Assembly (NCBI GenBank): GCA_958295815.1
Contig: OY282374.1
Coordinates: 3,620,682 to 3,684,681 of the forward strand
DNA from: Candidatus Poribacteria bacterium
GTDB taxonomy: Bacteria; Poribacteria; WGA-4E; WGA-3G
Direction of reading: 5' to 3'
Length of the DNA: 64,000 bases
Made by a program: the position numbers and the translations under genes. The notes under the pieces are model-generated. The model did not search any database and was not told the origin of the DNA. It saw only the letters and a program-made list of their open reading frames with translations. Shown here in pieces: positions 50,844 to 60,069 of this stretch (its first letter is position 1; every line of letters begins with the position of its first letter).

Positions 50844-52124
50844 CTAATGTCCATTCAAAAACCGATCGAAGTTGCCGCCAAATAGGTTATTTACATCCCG
50901 TTCTATCTCTGATGTCGTAATTGTCCAGCCGACATCGAGAAGTGTCTGATATTTCTCGACCAAAACATCCGCGATAATCCGACGCGAGTGTTTCCATTTA
51001 TACACCAATTGATCCAAAATTCGGGCATCCGAATGCTGCGGAATAACGCTCAAACCGAGCAATTCAATACGTTCTCGCGTAATCTCCTCAATAATACTCG
51101 GATTGTTCATAAACCACCAGCAACCGAATATCATCAGATTTTTGAACTTCCGTCCGATAACACACAACTCGTGTTGATTTTCACGCGACAGGAGCGTAAC
51201 GAGGAACTTATTGTCCTGATTCTCACGGAGTAAAGTTTCCAAGCTTTCCAAATCTGCCTTACCCGTTCCATCGCCAGCCATCTGCAGTTCAGGATTAACC
51301 GCACGCTTCACACCGATCATCAGCGCAAACGGGACATTAAATTCACGTGAAACCGGTAATATACAGTTATCAAACAGCCTCCCCAAAATACCATCGTCAG
51401 GATACTGGAAATCCGGTGGTAGGGAAACCGCCATATATTTCGGGTTCATCCGTTGAATCCACGACTCCAAAAATCGGCGTGCCTCTTTATAACTTTTCTC
51501 AGACGAAAGCGTCGGATCTACATCATAGCCGAGACCACGGAGATGTTCATAAGCCGTCTCTTCGTAGGTATTAATAAGCACATCCATCCGTAGTGCTGCC
51601 TCGAATCGTGTGTCGCCAGTATCTCCTGATTGCCAGACCGGTGCCTCTGCAGCGTCGAACGGATCGTTCGTCATCACCACGTTAGAGACTTTCGCTCGTT
51701 CAAAGACTGTATCGATGAATGCCTCGACAGTTGTATCGGCAAAGTAGGCACGATAATCTTGTAGATTGCGCGAACCGACATCCAAACCCAATTCGTTCAG
51801 TGTAGTAACAACCCCACGGCACGCTTCACTGATTGGAGAATTCTCAATAAAGAGCGTCTGCCAGATTAAGTCTGCTTGTTCCACTTTCGTCATCGTCCAA
51901 AACTGTTGATACGAGACATCTGATTTGCGGAATACCTCAGCGATGAGATAGTGGTAGGTCAGCAATTCATCAATACCCCACAGCAGTAACTCACCAAATG
52001 GCGGACTAAAGAGATGTGTGTGGATATCTGTAACACTTTGGGACTCAACCGCGTTGAACACAGCGGTTTTAAGTGCTTCTGTGGTTCCAATTATCTGCGT
52101 CTGGTTTGATTCGGATACATTCAT
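50844..52124 (-). CDS. Uronate isomerase-like amidohydrolase (UxaC-related)
   Basis: About 426 residues. The first-strand metal motif DIHTHLF (near residue 35) and the later HSDAR segment belong to the amidohydrolase fold of glucuronate isomerase. The FGCWWFMNNPSIIEEITRERIELLG segment is a C-terminal signature of UxaC. UxaC converts glucuronate to fructuronate; sequence differences from E. coli-type enzymes suggest another uronate or a similar sugar acid. The second of two ATGs (52124) is chosen because GGAGG abuts the first. It follows the Gfo/Idh/MocA gene by 15 bases, suggesting joint sugar-acid catabolism. Confidence 0.78.
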   Translation of the reverse strand: MNVSESNQTQIIGTTEALKTAVFNAVESQSVTDIHTHLFSPPFGELLLWGIDELLTYHYLIAEVFRKSDVSYQQFWTMTKVEQADLIWQTLFIENSPISEACRGVVTTLNELGLDVGSRNLQDYRAYFADTTVEAFIDTVFERAKVSNVVMTNDPFDAAEAPVWQSGDTGDTRFEAALRMDVLINTYEETAYEHLRGLGYDVDPTLSSEKSYKEARRFLESWIQRMNPKYMAVSLPPDFQYPDDGILGRLFDNCILPVSREFNVPFALMIGVKRAVNPELQMAGDGTGKADLESLETLLRENQDNKFLVTLLSRENQHELCVIGRKFKNLMIFGCWWFMNNPSIIEEITRERIELLGLSVIPQHSDARILDQLVYKWKHSRRIIADVLVEKYQTLLDVGWTITTSEIERDVNNLFGGNFDRFLNGH

Positions 52125-52139
52125 ATTCATCCTCCGATT

Positions 52140-53213
52140 TCATGAGATATTTTTCTCGATTGCTTCTTCAGTCATCCGTTCTTCTGGATCTACAACATTG
52201 TCTTGACACGGGACAAGAACAGACCCAAACGGTGGATATTCCAGTCCCCACTGTTCCCTGACAGTATCCATCGTCTTGATAATAGACAGAGATTCGTCCA
52301 ACGGCATCACGTCGCTTTCAAGTTTTCCCAATCGAAGGCAATTGTTAACCTCAATCGTTTGGTACTCAAAACCATTTTCTTCGAACGGGATTTCGATGTG
52401 TACAGGATCTTTTCCTCTGACCTCAAGTGTGGCGGAAGTCGCTTCCCAGAAATGAGGGATATGTATTGATCCATGTGTTCCGGTGATCCGTGCTTCCTTT
52501 GAAGTCTCGGTGCTGATAGCGCAGAATAAATTGGCTATCTGCCCGGAGTCATAACCTAAGAGAATGGAAGCTTGTTCATCTACATTCGTTTGCCCAAGGT
52601 GGGCAAGACTGGTGACTTTAGATGGAGCACCAAATACCATATATGCCAGCGCGATTGTATAAACACCGACATCCAGAAGCGCACCACCGCCGAGTTCTGG
52701 ATTGAAATGTCTGCCTGCAAGGGTTTCCGTGCTAAGCACTTTGCGAGAGCCGTGATCTGCTGTCAACAGACGCGGTTCACCGATAGCACCATCAGCTAAC
52801 CACTCCCGAACCTTAACCATTACAGGGAGAAAACGCGTCCACATCGCTTCCATCAAAAATTGATTATGTGCTCTCGCAGACGCTATCATTTCCTCAGCCT
52901 GCCCTGCATCCACAGTGAGCGGCTTTTCACATAATACCGCTTTCCCGGCTTCCAGACACAGAATCGCACACTCTTTATGAAAAGGATGCGGGGTCGATAC
53001 ATAGATAGCATCTATATCCGAATCATCGGCTAAACCTTCGTAAGTGCCATGTCTATGTGGAATGTTAAACGAATCCGCAAAAATGTTGGCTCTTTCGAGA
53101 GAGCGAGACCCGACAGCAGTAAGTTCCGCATCAGGAAGCGTTTTCAATCCAGCGGCAAACTTCTCTGCAATAGAACCGGGACCAAGTATCCCCCACCTTA
53201 TCTTTCTTGCCAT
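52140..53213 (-). CDS. Gfo/Idh/MocA family oxidoreductase
   Basis: About 357 residues. The Rossmann motif WGILGPGSIAEKFAAGL is at the N-terminus, AVGSRSLERANIF follows, then VSTPHPFHKE and CEKPLT with the conserved Lys of the EKP motif. The C-terminal domain starts near residue 125 (GGGALLDVGVYTIALAYMVFG). Such enzymes oxidise or reduce sugars or inositol with NAD(P). The ATG at 53213 has AAGGA seven bases upstream; a start at 53231 is rejected. It lies upstream of the UxaC-like gene, 15 bases apart. Confidence 0.9.
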   Translation of the reverse strand: MARKIRWGILGPGSIAEKFAAGLKTLPDAELTAVGSRSLERANIFADSFNIPHRHGTYEGLADDSDIDAIYVSTPHPFHKECAILCLEAGKAVLCEKPLTVDAGQAEEMIASARAHNQFLMEAMWTRFLPVMVKVREWLADGAIGEPRLLTADHGSRKVLSTETLAGRHFNPELGGGALLDVGVYTIALAYMVFGAPSKVTSLAHLGQTNVDEQASILLGYDSGQIANLFCAISTETSKEARITGTHGSIHIPHFWEATSATLEVRGKDPVHIEIPFEENGFEYQTIEVNNCLRLGKLESDVMPLDESLSIIKTMDTVREQWGLEYPPFGSVLVPCQDNVVDPEERMTEEAIEKNIS

Positions 53214-53234
53214 CCAAATATCCTTTTTCAAATG

Positions 53235-53663
53235 CTAAGGAGAAGGTTCTGATTTAATCTTGCTGGTAATAAAATTAACGACTTCTTCAGGGGTGTGTTT
53301 TCCGAATCGGACGTAAACGCCGCGGAAATTTTCAAGGCGTGTTGGGCGGGCGAACGGACTTAGTAGCACCCCGTTCGCGTCAACGTAAAAACTACGAAAT
53401 GTTTCCCAAGATCGTTCCAATTTATAGCAGCAACTTCTAATGATGAGCCTATCTGCCTCACATTGGTGGTGGAACGGTAGGAAATACTTATAAAGCGAGC
53501 CTAGTAAAAAAATAGCAGAGAGCAGAACGACATAAATGGATTGAAAACTCCAATAGATGCCGAACAAAAGAAGTATCAGAAAAAGCCCTAATAAAACCGA
53601 CTTGCGCCGATTCTCAATAAGCGGATGCACTGTCCATGAAAGTGTGGTAGGCACGTCTGCCAT
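53235..53663 (-). CDS. Small membrane protein of unknown function, PH-like C-terminus
   Basis: 142 residues: two membrane helices (about 22-70) and a soluble C-terminal domain of about 70 residues with RSWETFRSFYVDANGV, resembling the small PH-like domains that follow double helices in YcxB/YdbS-like proteins. I cannot name a family with confidence. It overlaps nothing and stands between the Gfo/Idh/MocA gene and secG on the same strand, possibly in an operon with them. Confidence 0.6.
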   Translation of the reverse strand: MADVPTTLSWTVHPLIENRRKSVLLGLFLILLLFGIYWSFQSIYVVLLSAIFLLGSLYKYFLPFHHQCEADRLIIRSCCYKLERSWETFRSFYVDANGVLLSPFARPTRLENFRGVYVRFGKHTPEEVVNFITSKIKSEPSP

Positions 53664-53718
53664 ATCAATACGCTTTTAGGTAAGAGCAATTTCCGACGGT
53701 AACCCATATCCCACGTGC

Positions 53719-54144
53719 CTATTCCGAAGAATCTGTTGCGGTCGTATCGATTTCCGTCTTTGAGGCGTCGCCAGCAGTGCCTTCACTCGCTCCATCTGTG
53801 GCAGTCTCAACACTTTCTCCATTTGTCGTCGTAGTATCAGCAGGTTCCTGCGTGGCTTCTTGCGTTGTCTCTTGTTCAATCGGCGTAAGTGCCCCGGTGT
53901 TCTCTTCACCATAGAAACGCATCAAGAAAAGCGAGATGACCATGAACCCTATAGCAAGCCATGTCGTCATTTTACCAAGAAAAGTCGCTGCACCACGTCC
54001 ACCGAGAACAGACTGCATCTCCGCACCGCCAAAGGCACTCGATGAAAGCCCTTCACCCTTACTGTCCTGTAACAGAATAACCAGCGTCAAAACGACACAG
54101 AGCGGGACGAAGAGAACAAGGGCAAAACCAATCATAATTCCCAT
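53719..54144 (-). CDS. secG: SecG preprotein translocase subunit
   Basis: 141 residues. Two membrane helices flank the conserved cytosolic loop ILLQDSKGEGLSSSAFGGAE with the GGRGAATFLGKMT segment, as in SecG. SecG assists SecYEG-driven export by inverting topology with SecA. The C-terminal tail (about 90-141) is a long Thr/Glu-rich low-complexity extension, which is not typical. It follows tpiA and gap on the same strand, an arrangement seen in several phyla (gap-tpiA-secG). Confidence 0.88.
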   Translation of the reverse strand: MGIMIGFALVLFVPLCVVLTLVILLQDSKGEGLSSSAFGGAEMQSVLGGRGAATFLGKMTTWLAIGFMVISLFLMRFYGEENTGALTPIEQETTQEATQEPADTTTTNGESVETATDGASEGTAGDASKTEIDTTATDSSE

Positions 54145-54183
54145 CTAATAATTCCTCCAATTAAACCCAAGTTGATATTAACA

Positions 54184-54290
54184 AAGTTTGAAGTGATATT
54201 CACATTGTGGGAGGGGTTTGTAACCCCGAAATCCCAGTATAGTATTTGAAGTGATATTGTGGGAGGGGTTTGTAACCCCGAAATCCCGTA
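54184..54290 (+). repeat. Tandem pair of extended family A repeats
   Basis: Two units with a GTTTGAAGTGATATT lead, cores at 54206-54228 and 54259-54281 (GGGGTTTGTAACCCC). They fill the 158-base gap between secG and tpiA. They match the pair at 20657-20760. Confidence 0.75.
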
Positions 54291-54302
54291 TGTGCATATC
54301 TA

Positions 54303-55052
54303 CTATTCAAATTTTACGATTCCTGCAAACGATTCCGCCTCAAGGCTCGCTCCACCAACGAGGGCACCATCCACATCAGGCTGCGCCATCAATTCCGCCG
54401 CGTTTTCCGGCTTAACGCTGCCCCCATATTGAATCCGTATCTGCGATGCTACTTCTGCCGAATGCGCTGCTAACAACCCTCGAATAAACTTGTGAACCTC
54501 TTGAGCTTGGTCAGGTGTAGCAGTTTTCCCAGTCCCAATTGCCCAGACCGGCTCATAAGCAATCACACAAGACAACAGGTCACTTTCGGATAAACCTGCA
54601 ATGCCACCTGTGACGTGACTCTCAATAATTGCCTCCGTCTGTCCGGATTCCCGTTCTTCAAGTTGTTCCCCGACGCAGATAATCGGCTTTAAACCGTGTG
54701 CTAACGCCGCTTTTACCTTCTGATTGACGCTCTCATTCGTTTCACCGAAAAACTGCCGCCGTTCCGAGTGTCCGATAATGACGTAGTCACATCCAACATC
54801 TTTCAACATTGGCGCGGAGACTTCACCGGTAAACGCACCACTGTCTTCCCAATAAACATCTTGCGCAGCGAGGTAGATATTGCTATCTGTTATAGCACTA
54901 CTAACCGAGGCAAGTGCTGTAAATGGTGGAGCAACAATGATTTCAACGTCGGTACATCCGGCAACCAACGGCTTCAGTGCTGTCGTCAGCGAGACCGCCT
55001 CTGAAACCGTTTTGTTCAATTTCCAATTTCCTGCAATAATAGGTGTTCGCAT
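54303..55052 (-). CDS. tpiA: Triosephosphate isomerase
   Basis: 250 residues from the ATG at 55052 (MRTPIIAGNWKLN), which has an AAAGGG box close by; the frame extends 13 codons further to 55091. The catalytic landmarks are GNWKLN at the start, IIGHSERR with His, AYEPVWAIGTGKTAT with the catalytic Glu, and the phosphate-loop GGSV followed by GALVGGASL. It interconverts dihydroxyacetone phosphate and glyceraldehyde 3-phosphate. It lies 28 bases after gap. Confidence 0.97.
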   Translation of the reverse strand: MRTPIIAGNWKLNKTVSEAVSLTTALKPLVAGCTDVEIIVAPPFTALASVSSAITDSNIYLAAQDVYWEDSGAFTGEVSAPMLKDVGCDYVIIGHSERRQFFGETNESVNQKVKAALAHGLKPIICVGEQLEERESGQTEAIIESHVTGGIAGLSESDLLSCVIAYEPVWAIGTGKTATPDQAQEVHKFIRGLLAAHSAEVASQIRIQYGGSVKPENAAELMAQPDVDGALVGGASLEAESFAGIVKFE

Positions 55053-55080
55053 AGCCCTTTCTTTCTGTAGACGTGCTGTA

Positions 55081-56148
<1,068 letters not shown>

Positions 56149-56261
56149 TTAGTAAAAACCGCAAGCCATCCCAAAAAGAGTGAGTGTTCGAGATTTTCAA
56201 AACATAGGCTTGCAAACGATATACCTTTATCCACATCACTATATTAAATCAATCCTCTTAT

Positions 56262-56290
56262 ATTATACCTCAAAATGCAGTAAATTGCAA
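56262..56290 (-). promoter_or_regulatory. Sigma70-like promoter of the gap-tpiA-secG operon
   Basis: Minus strand: TTGCAA (56290-56285), 17 bases, TATAAT (56267-56262). The leader to the gap ATG is about 170 bases. Confidence 0.6.
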
Positions 56291-56321
56291 ACACCGCTTA
56301 AGTCGGGTCATTTACTTCTTC

Positions 56322-56605
56322 TGTAGGAGGGATCTCCGCATCCCGACTCTTGCTTCCAATGCCACCAGTTGGGCGAGGTCCCCGTGCCTCGCCCGTTTCC
56401 CATTAGAATTGGTAGGCGAGGTTTCCGACCTAGAGGGTTTTCTCTTCAAAGTCTCTCCACTGTAGGAGGGATCTCCGCATCCCGACTATCAACCAAAAAG
56501 GCAGTAGTGCCAACTCCTATCAGATACCAACTATTCCCTACACTCCAGCGGAGTGCCATGTCTATAGAAAATGATATATCCAAACGACTGCACTCCAGCG
56601 GAGTG
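56322..56605 (+). repeat. Repeat-dense intergenic region
   Basis: Within the 1068-base gap 56086-57153 several repeats lie together: family A cores (GGGAT/ATCCC) at 56322-56346 and 56461-56485; a perfect GGGCGAGG/CCTCGCCC hairpin at 56371-56394; a GGCGAGGTTTCC piece at 56411-56431; and family B hairpins CACTCC/GGAGTG at 56541-56555 and 56591-56605. The region ends in an AT-rich stretch carrying a promoter, a small frame and an inverted repeat. A last degenerate family A copy is at 56956-56978. Confidence 0.7.
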
Positions 56606-56655
56606 CTATGTCTGACAACGGAAAGTTATAATGTCCCTAAATACACAAAAATGAC

Positions 56656-56684
56656 TTGACAGTCGCACGAAATCATGATACAAT
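56656..56684 (+). promoter_or_regulatory. Sigma70-like promoter in the AT-rich gap
   Basis: TTGACA at 56656-56661, 17 bases, TACAAT at 56679-56684, 15 bases before the ATG of the 66-codon frame. Confidence 0.6.
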
Positions 56685-56699
56685 TATACTATACTGAAG

Positions 56700-56900
56700 A
56701 TGAGTCAAATGACGCTTATAAAACTTGTAGCAACCAAAATGTTACACCTTCCAAATTCTATTTACGTGGAAATTCGCGAGAAAACGTCTATGAACCCACA
56801 CAATGACTGCGTTTATAACCCAAATAAAAAGTTACCAAAAGGTTACCATTTGGTAACTTTTTACAGTGAAGTTGCTCTATTTTTCCCAACTATGTCATGA
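56700..56900 (+). CDS. Possible 66-residue protein, unrecognised
   Basis: A short open frame following a near-consensus promoter. The sequence (MSQMTLIKLVATKM...) has no recognisable motif. An AT-rich inverted repeat (56826-56862) lies inside it, so the frame may be incidental and the transcript a regulatory RNA. Confidence 0.25.
   Translation: MSQMTLIKLVATKMLHLPNSIYVEIREKTSMNPHNDCVYNPNKKLPKGYHLVTFYSEVALFFPTMS
56826..56862 (+). other. Perfect 14-bp inverted repeat with GTTACC motif
   Basis: AAAAAGTTACCAAA and its exact reverse complement TTTGGTAACTTTTT are separated by AGGTTACCA. The right arm ends in five T, so it might be a transcription terminator or an operator. It lies 292 bases before the TIR-TPR gene. 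Confidence 0.65.
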
Positions 56901-57085
56901 TATTAACATTTTAGGGCATATACGTGAGCAAAATGTCAGGTTGTATGTATTCCTCTTGGGGAGGGTTTTTAACCCCAAAATCCACACGCGACAGTGCGTA
57001 TGAGTGGTTGTTAATCTCACAGAATCACGCTTGCAGAGGGTGAATATTTTTTGGGGTAAGAGGATTGTTTACGCCCAAAATTCCA

Positions 57086-57115
57086 TTGACATCTATTCGC
57101 TTTGCATGTTATCAT
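57086..57115 (+). promoter_or_regulatory. Sigma70-like promoter of the TIR-TPR operon
   Basis: TTGACA at 57086-57091, 18 bases, TATCAT at 57110-57115, 38 bases before the GTG start. Confidence 0.65.
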
Positions 57116-57153
57116 TACCCTCAAGAAATTCACATTGTTGAGGAGAATAAGCC

Positions 57154-60069
57154 GTGAGCAAACCTTTGAAGGTTTTTATTACCTATGCGCATAAAGATAT
57201 GGAAGCAAAGAACAAATTGCTAACATGTCTTAAGCCGATGGAACGTGAGGGTTTAATAGATCCTTGGCATGACAATGAAATTGTCCCTGGGGACAAGTGG
57301 CGCGATGTTATCTTCAACAACGTTGCTGAATCGGATATTCTCCTCTACCTTACTTCTGTTTATAGTCTTGCCTCCGATAACTGTAACAGGGAATTGGCAC
57401 AAGCATTGACGGCAGAAAAGAGAGTAATCCCGATTATCCTTGAACATTGCGATTGGAAAAGGCATAAGTTGGAAAATCCTCAAAGTCTGTCTGCCGAAGG
57501 TTTACACTTCAGTGAATCAGAATCCCAATTGCTTGGAGATATTCAAGCTCTTCCTGCTGGAGGGCAGCCTCTTAATGAATGGCATCCTCGAAGCAAAGGT
57601 TGGGAAAGTGTAGTGAACGGTATCCGAAAAACCGTTCAGGAGATGCAATTTGAGAATGTTCCGTTGTCAAATACACCTGAAGAAGAAAGACTTGCTGAAT
57701 CCGAGTGCCGGCATGGGAATACCCTGATGATGCTCGGACAACTGGACATGGCAATAGCCGCTTACTCAGAGGCTATCAATCTCGACCCTGATAATACTAA
57801 TGCCTATAACAATCGCGGGACGGTTTACAGTGTCATAGGCGAAAGTGACTTGGCTTTAAAAGACTATACAAAGGCGATAGAACTCAAGTCGGATTACGCT
57901 GAGGCATATAATAACCGAGGTGTTTACTATTGCAATAAGAATGAGTTTGACAAAGCGATTGCAGACTATAATACTGCAATTGAACTAAATCCTGCTGGTT
58001 TAGCAGAAGCCTATAATAATCGCGGTGTTACCTATAGCAATAAAGGTGGATATGACCGGGCAATTGAAGACTATACAAAAGCAATTGAACTGAATCCGAA
58101 TTATTTCACAGCTTACAACAATCGCGGCAACGTTTACGAGAGAAAAAAACAGATTGGTAAGGCGATAGATGACTATAACGCGGCAATTGAATTAAATCCA
58201 AATTATGCTGTGGCTTATAATAATCGCGGCAATGTTTATAATAGCAAGAGTAAGATTAACGCAGCGATAGATGACTATAGCACTGCGATACAACTTGAAC
58301 AGAATTTTGCTGAGTTATATAACAACCGTGGTACGGCTTATCGTAGAAAAGGAGATTTGACTAAAGCTTTCAAAGATTACAACACTGCGATACAATTGAA
58401 AGATGATTTTCCCGAAGCCTATAATAATCGTGGTAATGCTTACAAAGAAAAACGCGAATATGATAGTGCCATTTCAGATTACAACAAAGCAGTAGAACTC
58501 AAACCTAATTTTGCTGAAGGCTATAACAATCGCGGTGTTACTCACGGAATCATAGGTAATTTTGACGGGGCGATTGATGACTTTACCAAAGCAATAAGTC
58601 TAAGTCAATCTTTCGCCGAAGCTTATTACAATCGCGGTAATGCTTATCTCCTTAAAGGAGAAATTGACCAGGCCATCATAAATTATGACATGTCAATAAA
58701 ACTAGATCCTGGTGATGCCACTTCCTATTTTTCTCGTGGTAGGGTCTACCACCAAAAGAGCGAAGTGGAACTTGCAATCCAAAACTATAATATAGCGATA
58801 GAATTGAACCCGGAACTTGCCCAAGCATTCTACAATCGTGCTGAGGCATTTTTACATCTGAGAAAATGGGAAGAAGCCAAAGTCGATCTAACCGCAGCCG
58901 AGAAGTTAGGGTTGGATATTGTTGCGGCATTTCGCAACAATTACAGAAACGTTCCGACTTTTGAACGCAGGAACCAAGTTCAGTTGCCAGAAGACATTGT
59001 TCGTCTAATCCGAGGGGGTTTCAGGAGCCGTTATCCGATGATGAAAAATGTTTTGGATGCTGAGGGAAAGCCTTTTGGGTCGACAGAGGTGTTAAGTCTT
59101 CTGGAAAGCCTCAGTAGCATTGGTAGACCGTTGGGAAATTATGTTGAAGTGTCACCTTATTTCGGTATCAAAACTACGCCTACTGAAGTATTTGTCATAG
59201 ATTCTGCTACACGAGATGAACTCATTGCTGCACACCCCACATCGGTTAATATTTTGAGACCTTTTTTACACGGACGAGACATAAAACGTTGGCATGTACA
59301 GCAACAGGAGCAGTGGTTGATATTTACACACTATGGTATAGAAATTGACGATTATCCAGCAATTCTGAAATACTTGGAAAAGCATCGAGAAATTCTGGAG
59401 AAAAAAAAAGGCAGACATGAATGGTACGAATTGCAAGTGTCTCTTGGCGACGAAAATCGTTTTCCGCAATCGAAGCTGGTTTGTCCAAGTGCCTATGATC
59501 ATCATACTTTCGCTGTTGATACTGAAGGTTTTTATTGTGGGCATACATGCTATATTATTCCTACTCAGGAAACGTGGTTGTGTGGCTTACTAAATACGCG
59601 TATTGTAGAGTGGTTCTATTCACAGATATCTAAACAGTTAGGATCAGGCGAACTACAGGCACATAGTGGGTATATAAAGCAAATACCCATTCCCAACATC
59701 AATGTAACACAGAAAAACCTAATTCGCAAACTCGTAGATTATCTTATCTATCTCCAAAAGCAGCCGACGACAAACAGCAAGGATTTGACACACGCCCGCG
59801 ACTTCGCCGTCCTTAAGTATTTTGAGTGGATAATCAATGGATTGGTTTATGAGTTCTATATGTCTGATGTGCTCCAGAGTGCCGACAGAGACATTTTCAA
59901 ACATTTAGAGGTAGAGCATTTGCCTGAGTTAGATGAGATGCCTGAGGATAAAATGTCTGTGCTCCGTTCTCTCTACCAGCATTTACATCATAGAGAGCAC
60001 CCTGTGCGGGTTAATTTATTTTTTCAAGATAGTTTAAGACCTATTCGTATCATTGAGGATAAGTGGTGA
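57154..60069 (+). CDS. TIR-TPR protein fused to a TaqI-type C-terminal specificity domain
   Basis: 971 residues from a GTG with AGGAG eight bases upstream. Residues 1-160 are a TIR domain (VFITYAHKD, SDNCNRELAQAL with Glu80 at the catalytic-helix position). Residues about 181-590 are twelve TPRs of 34 residues (consensus AYNNRG..Y...., A..DY..AIEL). Residues about 640-870 match the TaqI_C specificity domain of type IIG restriction-modification enzymes (SVNILRPFLHGRDIKRW, EWYELQ, GFYCGHTCYIIPT, QIPIPNI), and the tail (FEWIINGLVYEFYMSDVL, HPVRVNLFFQDSLRPIRII) resembles the end of such proteins. No methyltransferase motifs are present. The next gene overlaps its stop. The gene is visibly AT-richer than its neighbours. 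Confidence 0.88.
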   Translation: MSKPLKVFITYAHKDMEAKNKLLTCLKPMEREGLIDPWHDNEIVPGDKWRDVIFNNVAESDILLYLTSVYSLASDNCNRELAQALTAEKRVIPIILEHCDWKRHKLENPQSLSAEGLHFSESESQLLGDIQALPAGGQPLNEWHPRSKGWESVVNGIRKTVQEMQFENVPLSNTPEEERLAESECRHGNTLMMLGQLDMAIAAYSEAINLDPDNTNAYNNRGTVYSVIGESDLALKDYTKAIELKSDYAEAYNNRGVYYCNKNEFDKAIADYNTAIELNPAGLAEAYNNRGVTYSNKGGYDRAIEDYTKAIELNPNYFTAYNNRGNVYERKKQIGKAIDDYNAAIELNPNYAVAYNNRGNVYNSKSKINAAIDDYSTAIQLEQNFAELYNNRGTAYRRKGDLTKAFKDYNTAIQLKDDFPEAYNNRGNAYKEKREYDSAISDYNKAVELKPNFAEGYNNRGVTHGIIGNFDGAIDDFTKAISLSQSFAEAYYNRGNAYLLKGEIDQAIINYDMSIKLDPGDATSYFSRGRVYHQKSEVELAIQNYNIAIELNPELAQAFYNRAEAFLHLRKWEEAKVDLTAAEKLGLDIVAAFRNNYRNVPTFERRNQVQLPEDIVRLIRGGFRSRYPMMKNVLDAEGKPFGSTEVLSLLESLSSIGRPLGNYVEVSPYFGIKTTPTEVFVIDSATRDELIAAHPTSVNILRPFLHGRDIKRWHVQQQEQWLIFTHYGIEIDDYPAILKYLEKHREILEKKKGRHEWYELQVSLGDENRFPQSKLVCPSAYDHHTFAVDTEGFYCGHTCYIIPTQETWLCGLLNTRIVEWFYSQISKQLGSGELQAHSGYIKQIPIPNINVTQKNLIRKLVDYLIYLQKQPTTNSKDLTHARDFAVLKYFEWIINGLVYEFYMSDVLQSADRDIFKHLEVEHLPELDEMPEDKMSVLRSLYQHLHHREHPVRVNLFFQDSLRPIRIIEDKW

